DNA of 64,000 nucleotides from positions 62,001 through 126,000 of the forward strand of contig NZ_JAHMHW010000013.1 in the NCBI RefSeq assembly GCF_020169515.1. The letters are read 5' to 3'. The position numbers and the translations under genes are program-made. Below are positions 32,500 to 40,606 of this stretch, one piece after another (within the stretch, counting starts at the first letter, position 1; every line of letters starts with the position of its first letter). This DNA is from Paenibacillus vietnamensis (GTDB lineage: Bacteria > Bacillota > Bacilli > Paenibacillales > Paenibacillaceae). The notes below the pieces were generated by a model. It ran no database searches and was not told the DNA's origin. It saw only the letters and a list, made by a program, of their open reading frames with translations.

Positions 32500-33924
32500 A
32501 TGAAAACTTTTGCGACGGCGGCTGCCAAGCAGCGCTTTCTCACTTTATGCTTTCTGGGTTCGATATTGTTTCTGGCGGCAGGCTTCGCACTCGGGCTGCT
32601 GTGGATGGGGTACCGTTATCCGATGCTGGGCGAGCCGGCTTTTCAGCAGTTCACTGTATCCTACAACAAGATTATGAATGACTATTTGGAAGGGGCCGAG
32701 CCCAAGCAATTGATCAACGGGGCGGCCGAAGGCATGGTGGCCTCCCTCGACGATCCGTATTCCCGGTACCTTCCCGAGGAGAAGGGCGACGCCTACACCC
32801 AATCCTACGAAGGGGAAATTTACGGCATAGGAGCGGAGATCCGGGAGGAGGAAGGCGAATACGTCATCTCCGGGCTGACTAAGGGCGCGCCTGCCGAGCG
32901 CGGCGGGCTGCTGCCGGGCGACACGATCATTGCGGTGGACGGTAAGGAAATTGCAGGCAAATCGTTTCAGGAGCTGCTTGGCATTATTAGAGGAGAGGAA
33001 GGAACCAGCGTCTCCCTGCAAATCCGGAGGCCGGGCCAGTCGGAGCTCATTGCTTTGACGCTGAAGCGGGAAGCGATTCCGATTCATACGGTTACCGGAG
33101 AAATGCTCGAGGACGGCATCGCGCACGTGACGATCAGCCGTTTCGCGGAGAAGACGGCGGAGGAATTCGAAAGCGTGCTGAAGGAGCTGAGGGACAAAGC
33201 GGAGATAAAAGGCTTGCTGCTCGATATGCGGTCCAATCCGGGAGGGCTGCTCCAGTCGACCTTGAAAATCGCGAATACGCTTATTCCGAAGGATAAAGTG
33301 ATTTTGAATGTCGTATACAAAAACGAACGCCAGACGATTACGTATAAATCGCAGCAGGAGAAGGAGTGGAGCGTGCCCGTCGCGGTGCTTGTGAACGGCC
33401 AGTCCGCCAGCGCAAGCGAGGTGCTGACCGCAGCTCTGAAGGAATCGGCCGGCGCGTCGGTCATCGGAGAGAAGACGTACGGCAAGGGAGTCGTCCAGGC
33501 CTTCAACCAGTTTGACGACGGGTCCGTTCTCAGCCTGACGGAGGCGCAGTGGAAGACGCCGGGCGGAACGTGGATCAACAAAGAAGGCGTCATGCCGGAT
33601 TATGCAGTCGAGCTTCCCGCTTATACGAACCTGAGGCCGCTGGCGATCGGGACGGATATGGCGGCAGGCAGCTATGGCGAGGATGTGAAGACGCTGCAGC
33701 AGATGCTGAAGGAGCTCGGCTACGGTCCGGCCGGGCAGGAGGGCTTGTTCGACGAACGGACGGAAGCGGCCGTGCGGGCTTTCCAGAAGGCGGAGAAGCT
33801 GGAGGTCACCGGCGAGTTCAACGACAAAACCGGCTACCGGCTGCTCGAGCTGCTCCGGGAGAAGCTGCACCGCGAGGACAGCCAGCTGCTGAAAGGGCTT
33901 GAGGTGCTGAAAGGCAAGGGTTAG
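32500..33924 (+). CDS. S41 C-terminal processing peptidase (CtpA/B-like)
   Basis: 474 residues. A signal anchor (about residues 15-35) is followed by an N-terminal helical region, a PDZ domain (EGEIYGIGAEI to SLQIRRPG), the S41 protease domain with nucleophile in NGQSASASEVLTA and general-base Lys in GEKTYGKGVVQ, and a C-terminal peptidoglycan-binding domain (VKTLQQMLKELGY, EAAVRAFQKAEKL). This is the Ctp layout of Bacillales cell-surface proteases. In sporulating species CtpB cleaves SpoIVFA to activate sigma-K; whether this paralogue does so is unknown. GAAGGGG precedes the ATG at 32500. Confidence 0.9.
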   Translation: MKTFATAAAKQRFLTLCFLGSILFLAAGFALGLLWMGYRYPMLGEPAFQQFTVSYNKIMNDYLEGAEPKQLINGAAEGMVASLDDPYSRYLPEEKGDAYTQSYEGEIYGIGAEIREEEGEYVISGLTKGAPAERGGLLPGDTIIAVDGKEIAGKSFQELLGIIRGEEGTSVSLQIRRPGQSELIALTLKREAIPIHTVTGEMLEDGIAHVTISRFAEKTAEEFESVLKELRDKAEIKGLLLDMRSNPGGLLQSTLKIANTLIPKDKVILNVVYKNERQTITYKSQQEKEWSVPVAVLVNGQSASASEVLTAALKESAGASVIGEKTYGKGVVQAFNQFDDGSVLSLTEAQWKTPGGTWINKEGVMPDYAVELPAYTNLRPLAIGTDMAAGSYGEDVKTLQQMLKELGYGPAGQEGLFDERTEAAVRAFQKAEKLEVTGEFNDKTGYRLLELLREKLHREDSQLLKGLEVLKGKG

Positions 33925-34016
33925 CCGGTTAATCGTAAGGACCGGATCGGAAAGGAAAGCTTGGCGCAGGAAGTCCGTCCGTATTCATGTTGGAATGAAA
34001 TGAATAAAATTCGCTG

Positions 34017-34045
34017 TTGACAACGAGGTTGATAATCATTATCAT
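34017..34045 (+). promoter_or_regulatory. Strong sigma-A promoter overlapped by a perfect Fur box
   Basis: TTGACA (34017-34022), 17 bp, TATCAT (34040-34045). The sequence TGATAATCATTATCA (34030-34044) is a perfect 7-1-7 Fur box covering the spacer and the -10, so iron-loaded Fur should block it. Confidence 0.85.
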
Positions 34046-34088
34046 CAAGTAGGAAGCAAATACTTCGTTGCGCTGCGGGGTGGACCGG

Positions 34089-34310
34089 ATGAAGAAGATC
34101 AAATATTGCAAACGGAATTTAAAGAACGGGGCAAAGCCGATTTATCGGGCGATGAAGGACCGTTATCCTGACATCAAGCAGAAGAAGAGCGATTGCCTTG
34201 GGAATTGCAAGACGTGCAAGCTGGAATGCTTTGTCGTCATCAAGTCCAAAACGGTAAGCGCGCCGTCTCCGGACCAGCTGTACAAACGGTTAAAGAAAAT
34301 GATCGGATAA
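34089..34310 (+). CDS. DUF1450 (YuzB-like) cysteine protein, Fur-controlled
   Basis: 73 residues. It matches DUF1450: IKYCKRNLKNGAKPIYRAMK at the start and DCLGNCKTCKLECFVV with four cysteines in the middle, then the closing QLYKRLKKMIG. The cysteines suggest iron-sulfur or thiol chemistry in the cytoplasm; the function is unknown. The ATG at 34089 has GGGGTGG upstream. A perfect Fur box over the promoter predicts induction under iron limitation. A weak terminator separates it from ferritin. Confidence 0.8.
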   Translation: MKKIKYCKRNLKNGAKPIYRAMKDRYPDIKQKKSDCLGNCKTCKLECFVVIKSKTVSAPSPDQLYKRLKKMIG

Positions 34311-34335
34311 CATCAGCCATTTGGATGATTTTACT

Positions 34336-34364
34336 AAGGGCGGCATTTGCCGTTCCTTTTTTTT
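34336..34364 (+). terminator. Terminator or attenuator between DUF1450 gene and ferritin
   Basis: AAGGGCGGC and GCCGTTCCTT pair around ATTT and run into eight T residues. Readthrough would link the ferritin gene to the Fur-box promoter. Confidence 0.7.
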
Positions 34365-34408
34365 ATGTTAGAATAAGTACAAACTAGGAAAGCAGAGGTG
34401 CACGAGCG

Positions 34409-34912
34409 ATGAATGACGGGTTGGCGGCAGCATTAAACGAGCAAATGAATTTTGAGTTCTATTCGGCGCATGTGTATCTTGCGATGGCGGCGTATTGCTC
34501 CGGAGAGAGCCTCGACGGCTTCGCGAATTTCTTTATCGTACAGGCCGAGGAAGAACGATTTCACGCTATGAAAATATACAAATTTCTGAACGACCGCGGA
34601 CGCCGCGCGACGCTGTCCGCTCTAGGCGAGCCGAATAACGACTATTCGTCGATCCTCGATGCGTTTGAACATGGCTACAAGCATGAACAGCAAAACACGG
34701 AGCGGTTCTACAAATTGTCCGACCTGGCGATTGACGACCGCGAGCACGCAACGATCAACTTTTTGAAGTGGTTCATCGACGAGCAAGTCGAAGAGGAAGC
34801 TCTGTTCGACAATATCATTCACAAGCTGAAGCGGATTGACAAGGACAGCAATGCTTTTTACATGCTGGACGCGGAATTCGCGACCCGTTCCTTCACGCCT
34901 CCTGCGCTGTAG
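34409..34912 (+). CDS. Ferritin
   Basis: 167 residues, a bacterial non-heme ferritin subunit. Ferroxidase-centre residues can be placed: Glu in NFEFYSAHVY (about 16), Glu and His in EEERFHAMK (about 50-53), Glu in EQQNTERFYK and Glu in EQVEEEALF. It assembles a 24-subunit shell that oxidises and stores iron. AGCAGAGGTGCACGAGCG precedes the ATG. The gene follows a Fur-controlled DUF1450 gene after a terminator, so its own promoter or readthrough must drive it. Storing iron under the same region as an iron-repressed gene is unexpected. Confidence 0.92.
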   Translation: MNDGLAAALNEQMNFEFYSAHVYLAMAAYCSGESLDGFANFFIVQAEEERFHAMKIYKFLNDRGRRATLSALGEPNNDYSSILDAFEHGYKHEQQNTERFYKLSDLAIDDREHATINFLKWFIDEQVEEEALFDNIIHKLKRIDKDSNAFYMLDAEFATRSFTPPAL

Positions 34913-34938
34913 GACAAGCCTGCCGCATAAAAGCGAAA

Positions 34939-34986
34939 AAACGGCCCGGAAGCCATCGTTCGATGACTTCCGGGCCGTTTTTTTTA
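34939..34986 (+). terminator. Terminator after ferritin
   Basis: AAACGGCCCGGAAG and CTTCCGGGCCGTTT form a perfect 14-bp stem followed by a long T tract. Confidence 0.92.
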
Positions 34987-35038
34987 TAATCGTGTTAACT
35001 TAGCCCCTGCCTTGCTATCACCGATCCGTGCGGTAACT

Positions 35039-35160
35039 GGATTTCATGTATCTAATATCAGCGGTTTAGCCTTGATAGAGAATTAACTGTGTTTCGTGTA
35101 TTTAAACCATGGAAAATTGTTGATTTGGAGCATGGCGTTCGAATTAGATACATGAAATCC
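35039..35160. repeat. Intergenic inverted repeat element
   Basis: GGATTTCATGTATCTAAT (35039-35056) is repeated in perfect inverted form at 35143-35160. A diverged third copy, TTTCGTGTATTTAAA, lies near 35091-35105. The enclosed 86 bp hold no ORF. It resembles an interspersed palindromic or MITE-like element. It lies in the 340-bp gap between ferritin and the helicase, which holds no gene. Confidence 0.65.
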
Positions 35161-35251
35161 CGTTATTCATGTGAATATGTCATATCGCCAACAAATAACG
35201 ACATAAATTCCAGCTATGCCGCTTAGAGAGTTTGGTCGACCGCAGCCGGGC

Positions 35252-37513
35252 TCAGCTCTTCCTGCCGGGAAGCAGCTTCGAGCCCTGCTCCATCGGCGAG
35301 CCGCACAGCGGGCAATCCCGGGACTCGGCCATCGAATCCTCATAGGTGATAATCCGCTGCCACACCTGGCAGGAATCGCTTGTGCAAAGCCAGGCGAGCG
35401 CCGTTTCGCCCTCCTGGCTGCCGCCGCTTTCCGGTTCGCTTGCGAAGGCCGACCGGATGAACCTTGACAGCTCCGCAGGTTTGCCGCGATAGGAGGCCGG
35501 TGAGCTGATATACAGCTCCTCCTGCGCCCGGGTGACGGCGACGTAAGCGAGCCTGCGTTCCTCCTCCAGCGCTTCCGCAAGCGGATTGTCCCCTGTCTGG
35601 AGCGAGGCGCGGTCGCTGTGCTTGTCGGCGGAGAGCGCGGAGCTGTGGGGAAGAATCCCCTCCGAAGCCCCGATCACGAATACGACGGGAAATTCCAGCC
35701 CCTTGGATTTGTGGATGGACATGAGCGAAACCGCGCCACGGCTTAGCTCATGCTTTTGCTCCCGCTTACGGGCCGCGTGCTTGTCCGTAATGTCGTCGAT
35801 ATACTGCACAAAAGCCTCGATCGTGTCATACCCGGCCGCTGCGGCGGCGAACTCGTCCAGCGTTTCCCTCAGGCCTTCTTTATGCTCGGTCGCTTCATGG
35901 CGCTTGCTTGTCTCCAGGAATTGATCGTAAAAAGCTTGGCGAAGCTGGAGAATAGCCGCCGCAGGCTTACAGCCGGACAAGCCTTTGATGAGGGTGATCC
36001 GCTCCTTCAGCTTGTCCTTTTGAAATTCCTTCATCGGCGGATAATCCATCAGGTGAATGAGCGGCCATTTTTTGGCCCTCTGCTTGTCCTGGTTCCAGAT
36101 GAATGCCATCGCCTGCTCTCTGTTCACATAGAGAGTAGGAAGCATAGCTTCGATTGCGTCAAAATCGCGCCGGTCGCAGACAAGCCGCAAATGGGCGAGC
36201 AGCGGCTTCACTGCCCACTGGTCGTAAAACAGTTGACCGTCGCCGAAATCCGTGAAAGGGAGCTGCCTCGTCAGCAGCAGCTCGACCAGCGCCCGGCTGC
36301 TGCTCGCCGTACGGAAGAGGACGGCGAAATCGCCGTAGGGGCGCTTGCCTTCGCCGGCCTGCGCTTCGATGGTATCCGCGACGAGCCGGGCTTCCTCCTG
36401 CGTCGATTTGAGCCGCGCATAGGAGGGACTGACGCCCTTTCCTTTCGCGGCGAGGAGCGATTTTGACTTGCGCTGCTTATTATATCGGATAATGCTGTTG
36501 CCAAGCCCGACGATGGTGCTCGTCGAGCGGTAATTCATATGAAGCACGATCGTCTCCGCTCCCGGGTATTGATGGTCAAAGTTCAAAATATAATCGTTCC
36601 TCGCCCCGTTGAACGAATAGATCGTCTGATCGTCGTCGCCGACGACCATCAGGTTGCGGTGCTTGTCGGCCAGCATCTGGACGAGCACATATTGAACCTG
36701 GTTCGTATCCTGGAATTCGTCGATCATGATGAATTGGAAGCGGCGCTGCAGAGAAGCGAGCAGCTCCTCGTCGCTGCGAAGCAATCTGTACGCTTCCAGC
36801 AGAAGATCATCATAATCCAGCTTGTGCTGCTCCTTCTTCCACTGCTCATACCGGCTGAACAGCAGCTTCTGCTCTCTTTCCTCAGACGTTGTCTCGGGAA
36901 GGCTGCCGATATCCGCCATTCTCAGCTTCAGGGCGGACAGCTGGGCGAGCAGCGTCTCCGGCTCATGATCGTGCTGAAGCGCCAGCTCGCGCATCAGCCG
37001 CTTCAGGAAGACGTGCTTCTGCCCGGTCTCGCCGAGAATGGACTGGTTATAGCCGCGGCCCCGGAGAAGCTGCAGGCAGAAGGAATGAAAGGTCCGCGCC
37101 TCTACCCCGTTTGCGGCTTGCGCATCCAATACCGGCAGCGAGCGGATGCGGCTTCGCATCTCGTCCGCCGCTTTTTTGGAAAAAGTCATTAGCAAAATAT
37201 GCTGAGGCCGCACGTTCTGCACGGCAAGCAGGTAGGCGGTCCGGCATACCAGCACCGATGTTTTGCCCGAGCCGGCGCCGGCAAGCGTCAGGACGGGGCC
37301 CGTAAAATGGCGCACGGCCGCGATCTGCGGCCGGTTTAGCGCAATGCCGTGCCGCTCCAGGGCGCGGAAAAAGCCGGCGTCCGCCGCGTCCTTGCCGACA
37401 AGCCGGCGGCTGGTCTCGGCTTCGGCCTTTTCCGCTTCGGGCACCACCACGCCGCGGACGCCGATCGGAAATTTATAATATTGACTGCTCAATTTCATCA
37501 CCTTCGGAAACAT
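35252..37513 (-). CDS. UvrD/Rep-family superfamily 1 helicase with C-terminal zinc-ribbon-like end
   Basis: 753 residues. SF1 motifs are complete: Q region LNRPQIAAVRHF, motif I LAGAGSGKTS (about residue 78), motif II MIDEFQDTN, motif III VGDDDQTIYSFNGA, motif IV MNYRST, motif V VSLMSIHKSKGLEFP, motif VI AYVAVTRAQEELYIS. The C-terminal 50 residues contain cysteines in LCTSDSCQVW and DCPLCGSPM, suggesting a zinc-binding end absent from standard PcrA and UvrD. The PcrA-style N-terminal start is extended by about 45 residues. It unwinds DNA 3'-5' in repair or recombination; a specific role is not predictable. It is transcribed alone, opposite to the GNAT gene. Confidence 0.9.
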   Translation of the reverse strand: MFPKVMKLSSQYYKFPIGVRGVVVPEAEKAEAETSRRLVGKDAADAGFFRALERHGIALNRPQIAAVRHFTGPVLTLAGAGSGKTSVLVCRTAYLLAVQNVRPQHILLMTFSKKAADEMRSRIRSLPVLDAQAANGVEARTFHSFCLQLLRGRGYNQSILGETGQKHVFLKRLMRELALQHDHEPETLLAQLSALKLRMADIGSLPETTSEEREQKLLFSRYEQWKKEQHKLDYDDLLLEAYRLLRSDEELLASLQRRFQFIMIDEFQDTNQVQYVLVQMLADKHRNLMVVGDDDQTIYSFNGARNDYILNFDHQYPGAETIVLHMNYRSTSTIVGLGNSIIRYNKQRKSKSLLAAKGKGVSPSYARLKSTQEEARLVADTIEAQAGEGKRPYGDFAVLFRTASSSRALVELLLTRQLPFTDFGDGQLFYDQWAVKPLLAHLRLVCDRRDFDAIEAMLPTLYVNREQAMAFIWNQDKQRAKKWPLIHLMDYPPMKEFQKDKLKERITLIKGLSGCKPAAAILQLRQAFYDQFLETSKRHEATEHKEGLRETLDEFAAAAAGYDTIEAFVQYIDDITDKHAARKREQKHELSRGAVSLMSIHKSKGLEFPVVFVIGASEGILPHSSALSADKHSDRASLQTGDNPLAEALEEERRLAYVAVTRAQEELYISSPASYRGKPAELSRFIRSAFASEPESGGSQEGETALAWLCTSDSCQVWQRIITYEDSMAESRDCPLCGSPMEQGSKLLPGRKS

Positions 37514-37560
37514 AGATCTATTAAGTATATCAGATGACTAACGGAAAGGGGGATAATGGG

Positions 37561-38130
37561 ATGATAGAACCGGCATCGAAGGAAGACGTCAAGGAGGTAT
37601 TGCCGCTGCTGCTGAGCGCAATCGGCTACATCGCATTTTCGCTTGCAGGCACGGATAACGAGGAGGAAGCGGCACGGGTGCTGGCCGAGTTTTATGCCCG
37701 GGAGGATAACCGGCTAAGCTACCGGCATGTGCTTGTCTATAGAAAGGAAGGCACCGTCGCAGGGATGCTGCTCAGCTATCCGGGAGACGGAGCGGCTGAG
37801 CTGGATGCGCCGCTGGCGGCGCGGCCAGGCAGGGAAGGCGACACGTACGCGGGAAGCGGGATTACCGTGGAGGCGGAGGCCGGCGAGTATTATCTAGATG
37901 CCATCGCGGTGGAAGAACGATACCGGAAACAAGGGATCGCCAAAGCGCTGATCGCCGCCTTCGAGCGGAGAGGAAGGCTTGAAGGGTACGATACGGTGTC
38001 GCTGATCGTCGAGCAGGACAACAAGTCGGCTTATTCGATATACAGCAAGCTCGGTTACGTTGAATACGGTTTCCTCGACATTCGAGGCTGCCGGTATTTG
38101 AGGATGAAAAAGCGGGTGGATGAAAGTTAA
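37561..38130 (+). CDS. GNAT family N-acetyltransferase
   Basis: 189 residues. The acetyl-CoA binding core reads LDAIAVEERYRKQGIAKALI (about residues 113-132), the V/I-x-x-x-x-R-x-x-G-I-A pattern of GNAT motif A, followed by LIVEQDNKSAYSIYSKLGYVE (motif B). The N-terminus begins IEPASKEDVKEVLPLLL. Substrate unknown. AAAGGGGG precedes the ATG at 37561. It is divergent from the helicase gene. Confidence 0.85.
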   Translation: MIEPASKEDVKEVLPLLLSAIGYIAFSLAGTDNEEEAARVLAEFYAREDNRLSYRHVLVYRKEGTVAGMLLSYPGDGAAELDAPLAARPGREGDTYAGSGITVEAEAGEYYLDAIAVEERYRKQGIAKALIAAFERRGRLEGYDTVSLIVEQDNKSAYSIYSKLGYVEYGFLDIRGCRYLRMKKRVDES

Positions 38131-38218
38131 TTATGGAATAAACAGGATGGCTGCGGTAAGATGAAAGAGTTGCCAGATTGAAAAATATGACTTTTTTGTC
38201 GCCGGGAGCGTGTTCGTT

Positions 38219-39523
38219 ATGTCCACCGCCAGCTTCAAATCGAAACTCGGATTCAGCTCGGGAAATTTGGCCGTCAATTTGCTGGCCCAGGCTTTTGCGT
38301 CCTACATCGTTTTTTATTATGTCGACGTGCTTGGCGTAAGGCCTGCGCTGATCAGCGCCGCCATGGTCGTCCACGGGATCGTAAGCGCGGCTCTTAACCC
38401 TCTTTTCGGTCATCTCTCCGACAGGACAAGCACGCGCTGGGGCCGGCGCATTCCGTATATGCTGTTCGGCATGGTGCCGCTTGGGGCCTTGTTCACGGCT
38501 GTCTGGTTCCCGGTCGGGACGGGACAGACGTTGTTCTGGTATTTTCTGACGGTCGTGCTGCTGTATGATGTCATGTTCGTTATGGTGGTGCTTAATTATT
38601 CGGCTTTGTTTCCCGAGATGTTCACGACGATAAAGGAGCGTGCCGAAGTCTCGTCCTGGCGGCAAATGTTCGGGATTATCGGGATGATTATCGGCGTGGC
38701 GCTGCCGCCGCTCGTATACGGCCGTCTGGGCTGGGGGCCGATGGGAGCCGTCTTTGCCGGCATCGCGCTGCTGTTCTTCCTCGTTATGACACTCTCAAGC
38801 AGGGAGAACGGGGCAGCCCCGCGCGAAGCGGCAGCGGCAGGTTTTGTGAAGTCGCTGAAGCTTACCTTCTCCAACCGTGCGTTTTTGTTTTACGTTACCG
38901 GCAGTTTTTTCGTCCAGTTCACGTTCGCGATGCTGCCGGCGGCGATTCCCTTTTACACCAAATACGTGCTTGGGGCCGCCGAGGAAAAAAATACGTACCT
39001 GCTGGGCGCCATCTTCCTGACCGCCATTCCGTGCGTGTACGTTTGGGGCAGGCTGGTGCAGCGCTGGGGGCCGCGCGCAGCCGTCATGGCGTCAGCATCC
39101 GTTTATGCGGCTGCCTTGCTGCCTTTTGCGTTTATCGCAAACGCGGCCTCCGCGGTTATCGCAGCCGCAGCAATCGGTATCGGACTGGCCGGCCTGCTCG
39201 TGCTGCTGGACGTGCTGCTGTCCGAAATTATCGACGAGGACGAGAATCGGACGGGCGTGCGCCGGGAGGGCATGTATTTCGGCATGAACGGCTTTATCGT
39301 CAAATGGGGCGTCTCGCTTCAGGCGGTCGTGCTTGGCGGCATTCTGGAGGCGACCGGCTACGTCAAGGATGCGGTTCAGGCCGAAGCCGCGGTGTGGGGC
39401 ATCCGATCGATGCTTAGCTTCATTCCGTTTCTTTCATTAGCCGTCGCGCTTGTTTTCTTCTACCTTTATCCTATACGCGGCGGCATTAGCCGGCCGGGCG
39501 CAGGAAAGGATCTGGAAGCATGA
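38219..39523 (+). CDS. MFS transporter of the GPH (MelB-like) type
   Basis: 434 residues with about twelve membrane segments. The loop 2-3 motif GHLSDRTSTRWGRRIPYML and the N-terminal GNLAVNLLAQAFASYIVFYY are typical of glycoside-pentoside-hexuronide:cation symporters. The substrate is probably a sugar or glycoside, by family. GGGAG lies 10 nt before the ATG at 38219. Its stop overlaps the next start (ATGA), coupling it to the broken glycosyltransferase gene. Confidence 0.85.
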   Translation: MSTASFKSKLGFSSGNLAVNLLAQAFASYIVFYYVDVLGVRPALISAAMVVHGIVSAALNPLFGHLSDRTSTRWGRRIPYMLFGMVPLGALFTAVWFPVGTGQTLFWYFLTVVLLYDVMFVMVVLNYSALFPEMFTTIKERAEVSSWRQMFGIIGMIIGVALPPLVYGRLGWGPMGAVFAGIALLFFLVMTLSSRENGAAPREAAAAGFVKSLKLTFSNRAFLFYVTGSFFVQFTFAMLPAAIPFYTKYVLGAAEEKNTYLLGAIFLTAIPCVYVWGRLVQRWGPRAAVMASASVYAAALLPFAFIANAASAVIAAAAIGIGLAGLLVLLDVLLSEIIDEDENRTGVRREGMYFGMNGFIVKWGVSLQAVVLGGILEATGYVKDAVQAEAAVWGIRSMLSFIPFLSLAVALVFFYLYPIRGGISRPGAGKDLEA

Positions 39524-40198
39524 GCAGGGCCGTCGGTTGGTTAAAGCAAAACGGGCTGCTCGTGCTGCTGTTTGCCGTCGGTGCAGCCGTCTGGCTCATA
39601 TATGCCGACGGGATTCCGGGCGGAATGAACCAGGACGAAGCTTCGATCGGCTATGAAGCGTATTCTCTGCTGCATTACGGCATCGACCGCAGCGGCCATT
39701 CCTATCCGGTTCATCTCGTCGCTTGGGGGAGCGGGCAAAATGCGCTGTACGCCTATCTTTCGATGCCCTTCATTTACCTGTTCGGACTGAATGTCGTGTC
39801 GGTACGCGCGGTGAGATCGAATCGAACATTTTTGGCAGATCGGCCCGCTCTTTTACGAGTCTTTCGGAGAGGCGGCCCGATATGCATCGGACGGAACGGA
39901 TGGCCGCGTGTATGTGACCGATCAAGTGAATATGCCGTATATTTATGTGTTGTTCTACGAGAGGACCGATCCCCGGCAATTTCTGTCCACCGTGCAATAC
40001 GCCAATCCGGGAGCCGAATTCCAGCAGGTCCGGTCGTTCGGCCGCTACGTGTTCGAGGAGCCGCGCATCCGGGAAGGGGAGGAGGCGGCTTACATTTTCC
40101 CGAACGGCGCGCCGCTTCCGGCAGCCGGTCCCGGCTTCGAGATAAAAAGCTTCAAGCATTGCACGGTTGTAATAGCAGACGGAGACGCCTCCAAATGA
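39520..40198 (+). pseudogene. GT39 (ArnT/PMT-like) glycosyltransferase with internal deletion
   Basis: The first 97 codons (to about 39810) read as the N-terminus of a family 39 membrane glycosyltransferase: a membrane helix, then GGMNQDEASIGYEAYSLLHY and GSGQNALYAYLSMPFIYLFG, including the Asp-Glu pair typical of the catalytic loop. The frame then enters unrelated sequence. A second frame, from about 39815, reads FWQIGPLFYESFGEAARYAS and on to a stop at 40198, a plausible C-terminal extracytoplasmic tail of the same protein. Together they make about 225 residues where about 550 is normal, so roughly 1 kb is missing and the halves are out of frame. Start overlaps the MFS stop. Confidence 0.7.
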
Positions 40199-40216
40199 AG
40201 CGTCTCCGTCTTTTTT
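40178..40216 (+). terminator. Terminator after the GT39 remnant
   Basis: GACGGAGACGC and GCGTCTCCGTC form a perfect 11-bp stem followed by T6. Confidence 0.88.
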
Positions 40217-40251
40217 GCATATTTAATTATTATGCGCTTTCAGTATTATAC

Positions 40252-40587
40252 TTAAGCTTGAACGGGCTCCCCGTCGATGTAGTAGCTGTCCTCGCGGTAA
40301 GCATGAAAGACGATTTCGATTTCGGCGTCTCCCAGCTTGCCGACGTATTCCGTCACCAGTCTGGCGAAGGAATCGCGGGTATCACGGCCGCGCTCGAACC
40401 AGCCTACCTCAATAAAGATAAAGGCCGGACCGTTCCCGGCAGCGCCGAATACGGTCTCGGACGCCAGGATGTTCATCGTGAAATTGTCGGTACCGCAGCC
40501 GCACAGCGCAGCCAGCTCGCGGGCGAGCGGCTCGGCTATGGAGCGCAGCGGTTCGGCGCCGAGGCCCCGGAATACTAAATGCGGCAT
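40252..40587 (-). CDS. DUF1904 family protein
   Basis: 111 residues, resembling the DUF1904 family, which has a tautomerase-like layout: MPHLVFRGLGAEPLRSIAEP, the central FTMNILASETVFG and FIFIEVGWFERGRDT. Pro-2 at the start could act as in tautomerases, but activity is not established. AAAAGGGGC precedes the start codon. It lies 19 bp downstream of the pseudouridine synthase gene on the same strand and is probably cotranscribed. Confidence 0.8.
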   Translation of the reverse strand: MPHLVFRGLGAEPLRSIAEPLARELAALCGCGTDNFTMNILASETVFGAAGNGPAFIFIEVGWFERGRDTRDSFARLVTEYVGKLGDAEIEIVFHAYREDSYYIDGEPVQA

Positions 40588-40606
40588 AATAATAGCCCCT
40601 TTTCTT

